Assembly: GCA_036250195.1 (NCBI GenBank)
Contig: JAVHZZ010000009.1
Span: 40,081,824 to 40,145,823 of the forward strand
Origin: Mixophyes australis
Taxonomy: Eukaryota; Chordata; Amphibia; Anura; Limnodynastidae
Reading direction: 5' to 3'
Length of the DNA stretch: 64,000 bases
The translations under genes were made by a program, and so were the position numbers. Of this stretch, positions 36,541 to 48,036 are shown piece after piece (position 1 is the first letter of the stretch; the number at the start of each line of letters is the position of its first letter). The notes beneath the pieces were generated by a model, which was not told the DNA's origin, did not search any database, and saw nothing but the letters and a program-made list of their open reading frames with translations.

Positions 36541-38743
36541 AGTTAACCATTTTGGGAACGTTTAACCACGGTTGGCTTGACATTGTAATATGGATAGATC
36601 CCATACGGCCAATAAGGATTACCTTGCCAGATCAAAATCTGGTCCAATGTTATATAGAAGAGTAATATTCTGCAGTTTGCAACAGAGTAATCAGATATAT
36701 ACAGTACCTACAACAGACACTGAGATGTTTCTCAATGTATGTCCACTTTCATATGCATTGCAATAACAATAGCAACAGGGTCTACATGATATAATAGGCA
36801 GAATGCTGTATAATATACTGACCATGGGTGCAATGTACCTTGTGACGAGATACAATCTTTCATTCTCCAAGCTTCTATGAGGCCTATGGTATACTTCTTA
36901 TCTTTTTTTATGTTTTAACCCATTTTATTGCATTCTATTTAGTAAACCTGTACTTACTGTATGTTATTCTAAATATTTTTGTATAAGCGCTGTAACTATA
37001 TTATCTTAGATTAAATATAGGATTTAATCAATTCTGTATTTGCGCTCTCAATTAGGACCTATACTAGTGAATAGTCTTTGCAAATATGTATGTAAAATAT
37101 TTTTCTGTTGAGACCTATTGAATTTATTTTAGTAAATATGTGGTTTATATAAGTAGTTCAGTATCAGACTGATGGTGACCTACGCTCCATATATAATAAA
37201 ATGTTGGTTAAAATGAGTTAGATGTGAGGTATACTTACCATATATATATAAAGGATTTATGTTCAATGAAGAGAATTTACTGGCATATAAAGTGTCTAAG
37301 TAGAGTTAACACTTTCAAAACTATGTATGTTATGGATGAGCTTGGTAGTGGAAAACCGTGTCAATGGGGCTATTTGATATATTGATGATTACTTTTCCAG
37401 ATTTGACATATCTGTAATTAACTGCTACCAGTCATGAATTAATTATTATGGAAATGCAGGCACTGTCTGGAGTGAATTTCTCCTGAACTAGGAGCAGCTC
37501 TGACATGGGAACCCAAGGGTTTTGTTAGCTGGGTGGAGGCGAAAAAAACACTAAGTGCTTTTTTAACAATTTGAGCAATTACAGAAAATTCTACTAATGA
37601 AGTGGGCCAAATTAATATTACAGCTGTCCAATGAATACTCTGGTTAACCAGTGCATGGTTCTTCTCCATATAACCCATACACATTTTAAGATCTAACTGT
37701 TGTGCCTTTATCATTGAGGCGTAAGCAATATATAAACAAAAGTGCCCATTACAACTAACATTATCTGTAGCATGATAACTAACAGACTAAAGCATACACT
37801 TCGTGATAAAATATTTTTCACCATTGCTGCTCCAGTTTACCTGCACTCATTTAATACAGACTCCAATTAATCTCCCTCCTGGCATGATAGTTGTTCACAG
37901 TAATACTATTTAAGTAAAGGCATGCTGTGGAAATGACGAGAACAAAAGCAAGAAGGATAATTCTTTACACATTTTGTTTTTGGTCTATGAGAAAGTGTAG
38001 CCAATTTAAATATAAACTCTTCTCTCTAATATGGTTTAAACCTACCCTTTGTATTACTGTGCAGGAGTTTATGCAATATAGCGGTGTGTGTACAAACAGC
38101 CTCAATGGTGCTCATTTCATAGTGGGATAGCTGATACCAGGCAGCAACTAAACTCCACTAGATGACTTCAGGCTTCTACATGAACAGTTAACTGTGTGAG
38201 GGAGAAAACTTTTTGGATGGTAGGGTAGTCTTTGCTGTAGAAAGTCATTCACTCTCTTTTGTAGGAGAGTGCAATGCATGATATATTTTGCAATACAGAC
38301 TTAAGTTGACCTGCTATCCTTACGTGGAACCAGATAGGTATCTTTTAAAACTTAAAATAGGGATATTAGTAAAAACCATAAATAAACTTAATAACATTGT
38401 AAAACAATGACTAACATATTTAGTTAGTTTGTAATTAATATATTGTGATCTAAAGAATTCTAATATAGTATTGTGCTTTCATACTCTATGGCTCGCCCAC
38501 CTTGTCCTCACCATGTACCCTACTCTGCGATGTAACCACCCTTCTGATTCAGCCTCTTCCCTCTACATTAGCTTGTAAATTCTCAGTATCAGGACCTTTC
38601 TTAGTCCTTGGTTCTTGTCCGTTTCCATCACATCTTGAAGTTTGTCTGGTATTTCTGTTATTTAATTAGTTCAGTATTTTGCCAACTGTCCAACTATGTT
38701 TTATGTATAATGCATAATTCTCTAGTGTATAGAGTAGAATACT
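36541..38743. other. Intron sequence, nothing recognised
   Basis: AT-rich intronic DNA. The 91-residue minus-strand frame at 37439-37714 has no splice sites in a usable phase and no known motif. Confidence 0.45.
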
Positions 38744-39722
38744 GTTGCACCCAGCTTCGGACTGGCCTGCAGGGAGCCGGACTATCCACCGGTAGGCCCC
38801 GACACCTGATAGCCCCACCCACTTTCTTGGTGGGGCGGAGCAAAGTAAAGATGGTCCTTATCAATTTTCATTAAAACAGAGAGCTCAGACTGACTACTAT
38901 GATAGCTGTCCACCGCTGCTGTCTGCTCCCCAGCCTCCCAGCTGCTGCTGTGAGCCTCTCAGTGACAGGCAGCAGCTATCAAATGAGATCGGAGGTGAAC
39001 TGCAGGGGAATGACTCGTGATCATGTGATCGTGACTCTGCTTCCTAGTTCATCAACGTCCTACTGCTGCTGTAAAAAGAAGGAGGCTCTACTATTAAGAG
39101 ATGATGTGTAAGTATTTCTATTTCTCTCATCTTCCAATTATTTGTCCTACTTTATGGAAGTGGAAGTAGAGGATATCTTATGAAAATACTGGCACCTGAA
39201 TATTATTCAGTGTATAGCTCAGTGCTTCCCAAACCGTGTGTCGTGGCTCCCTGGGGTGCCTTGGCAATCTCACAGGGGTGCCTCGACCAGGGCCAGTGGG
39301 AAGCAAGGTGGGGGACTACTTGGTAATTATTTTGGCTTAGGGGTGCCTTGAAAAAATTATGGAGGCCCTAAGGGTGCCTTGAACTGAAAAAGTTTGGAAT
39401 CCACTGATATAGCTAGCTATCTATATACCACTGTGTAGAAGAACACTTAAATTATATATAATTTAAATTGAATTATTTCTTATTTTATAATGCTAATATC
39501 ATGTTAATATTAAAAATAATGGGACCAACAAATAAACGTTCATGTTATTTCACACAATAGTGCCCCCAGTTCATATTATGCCACACAGTTGTGTCCCTGA
39601 TCATATTATATCTCAAAACTGTGCCCCCCAGTTTTATCCATCATAGTTGTGCCCCCAACTCACATTAACCCTCATAGCTGTGTCCCCATTTCATATTAGA
39701 CCTCATAGTTGTGGCCCCAGTT

Positions 39723-40023
39723 CAGGGGTGGATTTAGAAAAATGCTGTACCCGGGGCGATTTAGGCCCCACCCCTTTCTAACATCTTAGGCTGCCGACGG
39801 CTGCACAGTATGTGCAGGTCCGTCCAGCCGTCACAGGCAGGGACAGTGTGCTGCCCGGCTGCTCTGATTGTGTTTTAAACACAGTCAGAGCAGCCGGGCA
39901 GCACACTGTCCCTGCCTGTCACGGCTGGATGAACCTGCACATACTGTGCAGCCGTCGGCAGCAAGTGTCTGCTAGGGGGGGTGATCGCCCCGATCGCCCC
40001 CCCCCCCCCTGGATCCGCCACTG
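39723..40023. mobile_element. Palindromic hAT MITE nested in the H2 element
   Basis: Ends CAGGGGTGGATTTAG and, inverted, CAGTGGCGGATCCAG. Perfect 8-bp duplication CCCCAGTT at 39715-39722 and 40024-40031. Most of its 301 bp is one long inverted repeat (39791-39961). Confidence 0.93.
39791..39961. repeat. Near-perfect 171-bp palindrome
   Basis: Two 85-nt arms meet at GTTTTAAAC (centre 39876) with only four mismatches by eye. The arms begin CTGCCGACGGCTGCACAGTA. There is essentially no loop. Confidence 0.93.
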
Positions 40024-40819
40024 CCCCAGTTCATGATACATCTCTTAGTTGTGAACTCAGTTCATGTTATGCCTCATAGTTGTGCCCCCATTTATGTTTG
40101 CATTTGAAGATTTTACTTGATTGTCAGCAAGAAGATAGTTTTGCAAGAGAGAACAGATAAAATAATATAGTAAATGCTTTCAGGTATGTGTGAGCAACTA
40201 CTCATTTTGTCCTTTGTTCTGATGCAGCTTAAACTCCTTTACTTGATATTAACGGTGCTTTGGTAGACTTGTTTTTAACTAAACAGAACTCGTTCGGCGG
40301 CAGCGCTCAGCCTCTCATTGTAACAGGGAGAGGAGAGGGTAGGAGGGTTAGTTTCTGACAATAAAAAAGCACTACTTGTAAACATAAAATTATACTGTTA
40401 ATGGGTAGGCTGTTAAACTAAATTAAAAAATGATCATAACTGTATGTTGCAACCATTATGATGGTTAATTTATATGCTTTCATTTAAAAGCTGCTGTTTA
40501 ATTGTCTATTTCTAATGTATATTTTTGTATTTAATCATACATGTGTTTATCGGTATAAATAAAGGTTATTTATTGATTGACACACATTTCATCTCTATTT
40601 TCTTTACATGATACATGTGAAATTTACCTTATTTGCAAGGTCCACTTTTTCTTTATAGACTACACTTTGTGCTATACACTGTCCTCTGTGGGCAGACCAC
40701 ACCCCCTTAATGACTTTCCACACCCCCTCTTGCAGTTGGCCACACCCCAATGTAGTGGGCCCCTATCATCGCATTCCCACGGTGGGCCCTTTATGTCCCA
40801 GTCCGACACTGGTTGCACC

Positions 40820-41270
40820 CTATAAATAAATGATAATAATGCTACTGAGCATGGGGCTGTAGTATTTTCTGGACATGCCAGCATTAGAGGTTGCTATATA
40901 TGGTGGTGGGAGAAGTGGGGAATATGGTCTTATCTCAGATTTTACACTAGAGCCCTTTAGCTACACCAGTGATTAACATTATATCATAACGATACTTTTA
41001 CTTTAATGTCATTTTATCCAAAACCAATGAAATATATAATTTATAAAAACAAACCTTAAAACATTAAATAAATTAAATGTAAGGAAAAATCATTAACATG
41101 AAACATGCTGAATCAGAAGAAATTATTCCTGAAGTCAAATGTGCTAGTTCAGCTATAAAGAGAAACATTTTCATTTTCCTAACCTTTCTGTTATTGAGAT
41201 GGTTCAGATTTTTTTGCACATTTACAGTACTAACTTTTTAGTCACATCTTGATCAGGCTTTTATACTTAC
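40820..41270. other. Intron sequence flanking exon
   Basis: Proximal intron part next to the 41271 exon. Nothing else was recognised. Confidence 0.5.
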
Positions 41271-41324
41271 ACTTGAGTTGTGCATGTACTTTTTTGCTAG
41301 CTGTGCAGAACAAAGATTGTGCAT
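41271..41324 (-). CDS. tnfsf8: TNFSF8-like, penultimate small exon
   Basis: A 54-nt exon with strong signals: minus-strand acceptor TTGTTTTGTTTCAG and donor AGTGTAAGTATA. It encodes AQSLFCTASKKVHAQLK with one base before and one after, phase 1 on both sides. Its final T joins GG of the terminal exon to make Trp. The joined peptide has Cys, then about ten residues, then KW, the same spacing as the Cys...KKSW stretch before the TNF-homology domain in mammalian CD30 ligand. This corresponds to the stalk between the membrane segment and the receptor-binding domain. A preceding exon ending in G would give Asp at the left junction. The exon is too short to be found by ORF length; the case rests on splice signals, phase and alignment. 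Confidence 0.8.
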
Positions 41325-41561
41325 CTGAAACAAAACAATTTATGAGTTGAATTGAAATGGTCACATACGGTGGTAATGAAACTCTAAAGAAGCCATTAAA
41401 ATAATGATGATCTTGGCAATAAAAAAGAAAAAGGTTCAAATTTGCAGAATAGCATACTAAAATGTGTTACATTGTTGGAGAAAATGGTTGGAGAAACCTA
41501 CTGCTTTTCTTTCCATTTAAATTACAACTATTTTTTTTGTCTAAAAACTTTACTTTCTTAA

Positions 41562-41644
41562 CCATGAGCTTTGATAACTTCTCAAAGATCCAGGGCCTTG
41601 ATCCCAACCAAGATCCTCTCAATAAACCCTACTACATAGACAAG
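41562..41644 (+). CDS. Unassigned candidate exon on the plus strand
   Basis: An 83-nt segment with a long pyrimidine/T tract upstream and a consensus donor AAGGTAAGT at its end. It could be a first coding exon starting at ATG 41564 (MSFDNFSKIQGLDPNQDP, then LNKPYYIDK), or an internal exon with an acceptor at ATGAG/C. The peptide is rich in Asp, Asn and Pro with good codon composition and no repeat similarity. I do not recognise the protein. It is antisense to the tnfsf8-like gene and 240 bp upstream of its 41324 exon boundary. It might be a lncRNA or neighbouring-gene exon, or chance. Confidence 0.35.
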
Positions 41645-41659
41645 GTAAGTGGCAGATGA

Positions 41660-42418
41660 CAAGATAAAGCATTGCATTCACCAAAATATCTTCCATTTGT
41701 ACTATATAGCATATTTTAATACAAGGATAGCATAGAAAATGTGATTTAAATGCTCTCTGATAAAAAAAAGTAATTATCCAAATATGTCCATTGTAGATTT
41801 TTGTGTATTTATTATTCTATTTTCAACTGTACAATAGTCTGCAGTCCAGCTTTGAAACTAATAAAAGAAGAAATGTCTGTTTATTGTATTTTTTTCAATG
41901 TTAACCTGGGAAAGTGTAAGTATGTCAATTTAGTTGCTATGTATTCATTTTAAAAACTTTTATTGAGAATGTAGACCTGGGACTTTGGTGCTAGGTCTAA
42001 CATCTCTCTTGCTCTTAACTTGTACACCAAAGTTAAACATTATATACTATAACATGAAATTAGATCATACTTACCAGGGGAGGTGAAGTACAAATGAGGA
42101 GGGGGTGGGACACAGCGAATTGGAACATTTTGGCCCACACCCGCAACTCATTGCTGTGATTGCGAGGTGAACTTGGCCAAACTGACACGATTTGTCACAA
42201 ATCGCATCATGGAGGCAAGTATAAATTAGATAAACAATGCACACATAGTTAGGTTGGTTAAATCTACAACAAATTATTTCAGGAAGTGGGCTTCCACTTT
42301 TTAATGGTATCTGAGTTGACCTTGAATTTTGGTGTGGGAAAGCAGGGTCTGGTAGCTGCATGGACTATATATTTGTGCTGATCTGTGTGGTCACACCCTT
42401 TGAGCCTGCACACACAGT
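41660..42418. other. Non-coding stretch
   Basis: AT-rich then a GC-richer repeat-like part at 42075-42220. No ends could be paired. Confidence 0.4.
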
Positions 42419-42737
42419 GGGCCTGATTCATTAAGGAACAGAAAGCATAAAAAGGAGTAACTTTGCACCTTGACAAAACCATGTTGCTTTGAAGGGGGAT
42501 GTAAATTTAAAATGTGATGGCAGATTTATATTTGGGGTAGGGAATGCTCTAGATCAACTTTAAATTTCAGTGTACAATTAAAAGTATCAAGTATTTGTGT
42601 GCTACATGAAAAAACAGCCAGTATTTAACTTATGTTTAAAATAATAAACTAATTTGCACCCTTTGCAATGTAACATGGTATGTCCAGGAGAAAACGTACT
42701 AATTTTTTTGCCTTACTTTCCCTAATGAATCAGACCC
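42419..42737. mobile_element. Harbinger-type MITE, copy 2
   Basis: Begins GGGCCTGATTCATTAAGG and ends, inverted, GGGTCTGATTCATTAGGG. The interior is collinear with 44326-44644 (ACCTTGACAAAACCATGTTG, then TGATGGCAGATTTATA). The 3-bp flanks do not match, so the target duplication has decayed. Confidence 0.85.
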
Positions 42738-43589
42738 TTTATGTTGTTTTTCACACCAGTTTCCAAATTTTCACGTGACAGTGCTGATGGTAACAGAGCA
42801 TTATAGAAACATTGTAAGATGTTTCAGAATAGATTTTCTAATTATATTTTTAATTGATTAATTATAAAAATGTAAGTACGTCTGTGGAGTACAGTAGATT
42901 CAGAGTATTTAAGAAGCAGAATCGCTATTTGTAATTTGTGTGAGAAAATAAAAGAAATAAAGTCAGCTACAATGGTTATTACACGCCACGTGATATTCCT
43001 ATTTTTGCAGATTTAGGCTTGACCATGATCATTTCAACGTTATTTTATTGTACCATTGTGCCACCTGTTTCCTTAATTCTGCTGCTACCGTAGTTAAAGC
43101 TTTGTTGAATTTGCCTATGAAGTGCAATTAGAAAATAACAAGTAATAAACCTCTCCCTCTGCTGGATTCACATGAGAACCAACAGCATTTATATTTTCAG
43201 TAATCTGAATTGTTTATACTTTTGTAAAAATTTGTGAAAAGAACTGAGCAGTGAAGCTGGAAGCTATTAGTGCTTAGAAATCTCACACAAAAGAATAAAT
43301 ATGTAATTTGGGGATGCAGCTGAGCTAAGAAAATGTGTCATCGCATGTGTGATCTTTTTTAAAGTTTGATTTTCAGAATAAATTTATACCAATATCATTT
43401 CTGACATTCATTTTGTTCATAATTATTTGCACTCAATTGATGCTTTGTGCTTCAGCTGATAATGTACTATTTTCAACACATGGAGATATAACAGTTACAA
43501 TAAGATTTGAAGTGATACAATAGTTTAATAATAATTTTTTTTTAAAGTAATTAAATATTTAACATGGTCCATCTTTTAATTGATTTTAA
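42738..43589. other. Non-coding stretch
   Basis: AT-rich. Nothing was recognised. Confidence 0.4.
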
Positions 43590-43795
43590 GGGGGGAATTC
43601 AATTCCCCAAGATGTGCCGCGGAGTGCCTCTGGAACGCACTCAGCACTGATGTAGCATCACTGTTTTTTCCTTGTACCCCATAGAGGAGGTGTGCAGAAA
43701 AATCCATGATTTTCGGATACCATAATAGCCGTAAATGAACCAACTGGACATCACCATGATTTCCGGCGGCTCATCACTTGAAATTAATTTCCCCC
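43590..43795. mobile_element. About 206-bp MITE with GGGGGAATTC-type ends
   Basis: Starts GGGGGGAATTCAATT and ends, inverted, GGGGGAAATTAATTTC. TAA precedes and TGA follows, an imperfect 3-bp duplication compatible with a Harbinger-type MITE. A relative lies at about 60099-60277. Confidence 0.6.
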
Positions 43796-44160
43796 TGAGA
43801 CTTACAGGTTTCAAAAACCATTTTAATTTAGATTAATAATGTCTATTGTATCTGATAAATCTTTGCCTTGATGCATTGCCTTCATTTATTCTGTATGTTG
43901 CTGTATTTATTATGGTCATATGACATGTTACTATATAGAAGAATTTGTTTCGGGAATGCATGTAGTTGCAGAATACATTTGACACAACTGACAACAACCT
44001 GCAATGATTTTAAAAATTAATTTTTGGAAAGGTTGGTATGTATTTTACATTTAACAGCAGGCTCTTAACCATGTGAAAATGCATGTGAACCAAAATGCTA
44101 TCAGAGACAGGTAGATCAATGGATTCCAGTTACCAATAGGAAGAGTCATAACTTAAAATT
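43796..44160. other. Non-coding stretch
   Basis: AT-rich. Nothing was recognised. Confidence 0.4.
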
Positions 44161-44166
44161 CTAGTT

Positions 44167-44291
44167 CTTGGGGCGAGAAGGACAATTTCCACCCCCCTAG
44201 CACTCAATTTTAACCAAATGAACCTAAAACATTCAGAAACTGCTCCCCCCGTTAGCATTGCGCCCTGCGTGGTCACCCTTCTCGCACAGCC
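44167..44291. mobile_element. Small MITE, hAT-like
   Basis: The ends read CTTGGGGCGAGAAGG and, inverted, GGCTGTGCGAGAAGG. CTAGTT lies on both sides (44161-44166 and 44292-44297), a probable partly decayed 8-bp duplication. Confidence 0.5.
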
Positions 44292-44325
44292 CTAGTTACA
44301 GTGAATAGGGTATTAAAACCTCTAT

Positions 44326-44644
44326 GGGCCTGATTCATTAAAGAAAGTAAAGCAAAAAAATGAGTAACTTTATACCTTGTCAAAACCATGTTGCATTGGA
44401 GGGGGATGTAAATTTAAAATATGATGGCAGATTTATAGTTGGGGTAGGACATGTCCTAGATCAACTTTAAATGTCGGTGTACAAATAATGCTATCAGGTA
44501 TTTGTGTGCCACATGAAAAAACAGCCAGTATTTAACTTATGTGCAAAATAGTAAACTAATTTTGTAGCCTGCATTGTGACATGGTTTTGTGCAGTAGAAA
44601 GCTTACTCCTTACTTTGCCTAACTTTCCTTAATAAATCAGGCCC
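44326..44644. mobile_element. Harbinger-type MITE, copy 3
   Basis: GGGCCTGATTCATTAAAG at the left; inverted GGGCCTGATTTATTAAGG at the right. Collinear with copy 2 over its whole length and the same orientation. Confidence 0.87.
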
Positions 44645-45167
44645 AATATGTTTATATATTTATTACTAGACTAAGACAATTTTCATTACAACTTTCATTA
44701 AAATACTTACATTGTTTTTTATTATTTATTATTTTTGTTGCTACTTAACATGTAGCCTTTTCTTTGACTACAACCTACTGTAAATAGGTAGTATGATTAC
44801 AATTTTAATTTACAATCCTCAAAGAGATCCAACTAACTTTGCATGGACTGTGAAACTCATAGCATCCATGGGGCAAAATTGATAGGCAACAAACGGGCCA
44901 CCAGCAGCTCAGTAAGCTTTTAACTGATGCGCCCAGCTCCTTCCAGGGTTATACCCCTGTTCTGACTGCTATTCAATAAATCAGAGCTAGAGCGTAAAAA
45001 CATTGTGATCAGAACAGCTACATTCACAGGGAGAGGAAGAGTGAATTCAGAAATGAGGAGAAGGTAGATCATGTGGTGATCTCACTCCTTTCTTTGTAGG
45101 AAACGCTGTAATTCCTAACTTCTGCCTGGCTGCCTGACAAGGTAAGTGCAGTTTTTGGGCCGAGTGG
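44645..45167. other. Non-coding stretch
   Basis: No gene was recognised. Confidence 0.4.
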
Positions 45168-45550
45168 CAGGGCCATCTTTTCCACTGGGCATGATGGGCA
45201 GGTGCCTGGAAGTTCCACGGACAAGGGGGCCTTATAATCAGGGCTCTTAAATAGAATAAATAATGCTGCAGAAAAAAAAATTCCTGCAAAATAAACCAAA
45301 CTTACCTTTTGTGGTCACGCGGTTAGGTCAGGTGGTGATCCGGCTCCCTCCCTGTTCCCCTTCTCCGTACTGCGCTCCCACTGAATTTACATTGAGGAGC
45401 GCAGAACGGAGGAGCCACAATGGCTCAAAGAAGAATTCAAAGAAGCAGAAGACACAGAATAAGAGAAAAGAAGAGAAAAAAGGGGTGCAAGGTAGGGGCC
45501 CCAGTGCACTGCTTTGCCCGGGGACTGATAAGGTTGTTAAGATGGCCCTG
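45168..45550. mobile_element. 383-bp hAT-like MITE
   Basis: Ends CAGGGCCATCTTTT and, inverted, CAGGGCCATCTTAA. Inverted similarity continues a few bases outside (GTGG), so the exact ends are uncertain and no 8-bp duplication was confirmed. An internal inverted repeat (TGCGCTCC...GGAGCGCA, about 45371-45402) forms a hairpin. Confidence 0.65.
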
Positions 45551-46205
45551 CCACTGGTATCTATTGCTGGCCATTGGTTGTTAATTAGTACATAATTAGT
45601 TGATGAATGTTTGTTAGTAGTCACTAGTATTCCCAATGTGGGTTGTCTGGTGGCAGATGGGGTACTTTGTGTAGCATGTGGGGGTTTGGCATACATATGG
45701 GATCTGACTGCAGTGGAGACAGTGGAATGTCTTAGTGGCTCATGTTGGCATAAAGGGCAGGTGAATTGTGGGGGTCTGGAGGTAAGTTTTGTATTTTAGA
45801 AAAAATCTTTTTATTATTGGGGGGTGTCGAGGGTAGAAGGAGAAATAATCTAGTAGAGTAAGGAGGTGTAAGTGTGCGTGTGTGTGTGTTAAACTGTGCT
45901 TATTACTGGGATTAAGGGTAATAAACTACCACTTTGAAGGTTAAAGGGCCACACAAGCACACAAGCATATCAAGTTTCCCATCACTGTTCTGCTATATAA
46001 AATTATTTTGTTTATGATCTGGCCTATATGGTATATAGTCAGAACATATATGTAGCTTTCCCTGTAAAAATGTTTGATAACACAGACCTAGAGGAAGTTA
46101 AATCTTAGACTTACTATCTATAAAGTACTATAGTAGTAATATACTGTGATTTTGTGTTGTATTTAGTATAATTTAGAAGATATATTTCGCAACAGATATA
46201 GCTAG
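45551..46205. other. Non-coding stretch
   Basis: Nothing was recognised apart from a GT-rich patch at 45873-45890. Confidence 0.4.
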
Positions 46206-46207
46206 AG

Positions 46208-47294
46208 CAGGAGTAAGGGCCTGGGCCCTAGCGCTGACGATTTTTTTTTTTTATATATATATTTTTTTGAAAACTAAATTTTTTTCTTTTTTTTTTTTGT
46301 GGCGGGGGGGGGCTCGGTCATTGGTGGGGGGAGCAGGGTAGTTAAAATACAAACAAACCATACTCACGCAAACGCGGCACTGGCGTCCCTCCTCTCTGCT
46401 CCTCTGTGCTCCACTGCTCCAGACTGACTGAATGCCGGGTGTTACGTCATCATGTCACACCCAGCATTCAGTCAGTCTGGATCAATGGAGCACAGAGGAG
46501 CAGAGAAGACCAAGAAACAAGAGAGAAGAAAAGGTAAGTGAAGGGAGGAAAATGGAGGGGGGGGGGGGCACAGAGGGGTTAAAGAGGGGTTAATAAGGGG
46601 GCATAGTGTGGAGATGATAAAGGGGCACAGTGTGATGGCACAGGGAGCTTTTGGCAATGTAGTGTGTGTGAGGTAGATGGTGGCTAATTAATGGCTGCAA
46701 TTTTGTTTGCGGGGTAATGGGAATACTATTTTAATGTTGGGGCTGGAGGAAGGCCTAATTATTAATCATGGATGCTATTGATTTAACAGTGGGGCTGGCT
46801 GTAATTTTCTAAATGTAGCCATTTTTTTTTCCAAATAGGTCCTCCAACATTCCAGGATCCGGACAAGACACAACTAAAGAAACCAGCAGCCACAGGTGGA
46901 GAAAGTGAGAAGAACAGGTAGGACAGAGCAGCATAGTGTGTGAAATGTTGTGATTCTAGTAGGGACAATGCCAATGTTTGGTGAGTGTTTGGTGAGCCCA
47001 GTGGGCGCAGGCCAAGGCTGAACTCTTTCTGTACACACTGCATTCTTCCTATACTACACAAGGGTGCTAGATGTCCTGAAAGTCAGGAGTGCTTGGACAA
47101 ATGTCACGCTCCGGGGAATTCAGGACCTAGTGATTTTGTTGTGCTAGCCATGCCCCAATGGAGCATTGCCACGCCCCCAATTGTGTGACCACACCCCTGC
47201 AAAATTAGGCGCAATTTTTTTTTCCCACTCAACTATAAGGGGGGGCCCCATCAATTTGTTGTACCGGGGCTCTGAATTCCTCTTGGCAGCCCTG
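46208..47294. mobile_element. Non-autonomous hAT, family H1, copy 2
   Basis: Collinear with the element at 7594-9263. Shared blocks include GGCTGGAGGAAGGCCTAATT, GGGGCTGGCTGTAATTTTCT, the CACAACTAAAGAAACCAGCA block and the end CTGAATTCCTCTTGGCAGCC CTG. It keeps the conserved hairpin (46422-46481). The left end is degraded and no duplicated flank was found. Confidence 0.8.
46422..46481. repeat. Conserved hairpin in hAT copy 2
   Basis: Arms CCAGACTGACTGAATGCCGG and near-complement around a GTCATCAT loop, with two or three mismatches. It is the counterpart of 7883-7930. The pairing may extend through CTCCTCTGTGCTCC and GGAGCACAGAGGAG on either side. Confidence 0.85.
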
Positions 47295-47990
47295 TGTGTG
47301 AGTGGCGCGGCTGCAATCACCACAGTAGTGATGGGCCAGGGAGTCAGATTGACACCCAGTCCCCTGCCTCTGTTCCTCCCGAAGGGGTGGGGGGCGATTG
47401 GTAGGATCCAATGTTCCCTGTTTCTTCCTCAGTGACTGTCAGGCATGACATCATCATCACGTCCCGACATTGTCATTGAGGAGCTGGGCTGAGAGGAGCG
47501 GCTGTAGTAGAGAAGAACACAGTAGGTTAGAAAATAATTGTTTATGCAGGGGAACAGTTTGATAAAGGGCAAAGTAATGAAGGGATCATTTTATTGACGG
47601 GCACATTATAATGTGGGTGACAGTATAATGAGGGGGACAGTGTAATGAGGGGGACAGTGTAATGTGGAACACAGTATAATGAGGGGCATAGTGTAATGAA
47701 GATCACAGTGTGATGAAGGACACAGTCTGATGAGGAGCACAGTGTGATGAAAAACACAGTGTGATAAAGGACACAGTGTGATGATGGGCATAGTGTGACG
47801 AGTGTGATGTGGGGAGCATTGTGATGTGGGGCACAGTAATGAGGGGGACAGCGTGACAAGGGAACAAGGGAGACAGTGTGACGAGTATGACAGTGTGACA
47901 GGGGGGGGGCAGTGAGATGAAGGGGCACAGTGTGATGAAGGGGTAAGCAGTGCAATGAAGGGGAAGCAGTGTGATTATGGGACAGACATA
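47295..47990. repeat. Further H1-like fragment with about 16-bp tandem repeats
   Basis: A part at 47430-47480 (GACTGTCAGGCATGACATCATC) resembles the conserved hairpin in decayed form. From 47600 to 47960 runs an array of (G)GGCACAGTGTGATGA-like units similar to 8330-8400. The long minus-strand frames here come from that array. Confidence 0.6.
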
Positions 47991-48011
47991 TCCATTTTTT
48001 GTTGCTCGTAT

Positions 48012-48036
48012 TATATATATATATATATATATATAA
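48012..48036. repeat. (TA)n microsatellite, left side of the large repeat
   Basis: About 12 TA units directly before the left end of the large hAT-related repeat. The array resumes at 52238 at the other end. Confidence 0.95.

Larger units (their letters stand above)
39545..40105 (+). repeat. About 40-bp minisatellite interrupted by a MITE
   Basis: Diverged units of TTCATATTA(T/G)(A/G)CCTCATAGTTGTG(C/T)CCCC, about ten in all. They run up to 39722 and resume at 40032 after the nested hAT MITE. Confidence 0.75.
38752..40811. mobile_element. Non-autonomous hAT, family H2, copy 1 (2060 bp)
   Basis: It starts CAGCTTCGGACTGGCCTGCA and ends, inverted, CAGTGTCGGACTGGGACATA. It is flanked by a perfect 8-bp duplication GTTGCACC (38744-38751 and 40812-40819). 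It carries a nested hAT MITE (39723-40023) and a minisatellite. A second copy in reverse orientation lies at 48644-49973. No transposase frame. It sits in the last intron of the tnfsf8-like gene. Confidence 0.92.

Noticed and set aside
37439..37714. 91-residue minus-strand frame as a possible tnfsf8 exon
   Set aside because: No donor or acceptor in a usable phase and no similarity to TNF ligands. It lies between two exons that already join in phase.
42279..42482. Cys/His-containing minus-strand frame as a zinc-finger exon
   Set aside because: The Cys and His spacing does not fit a finger, and half of it lies in a Harbinger-type MITE.
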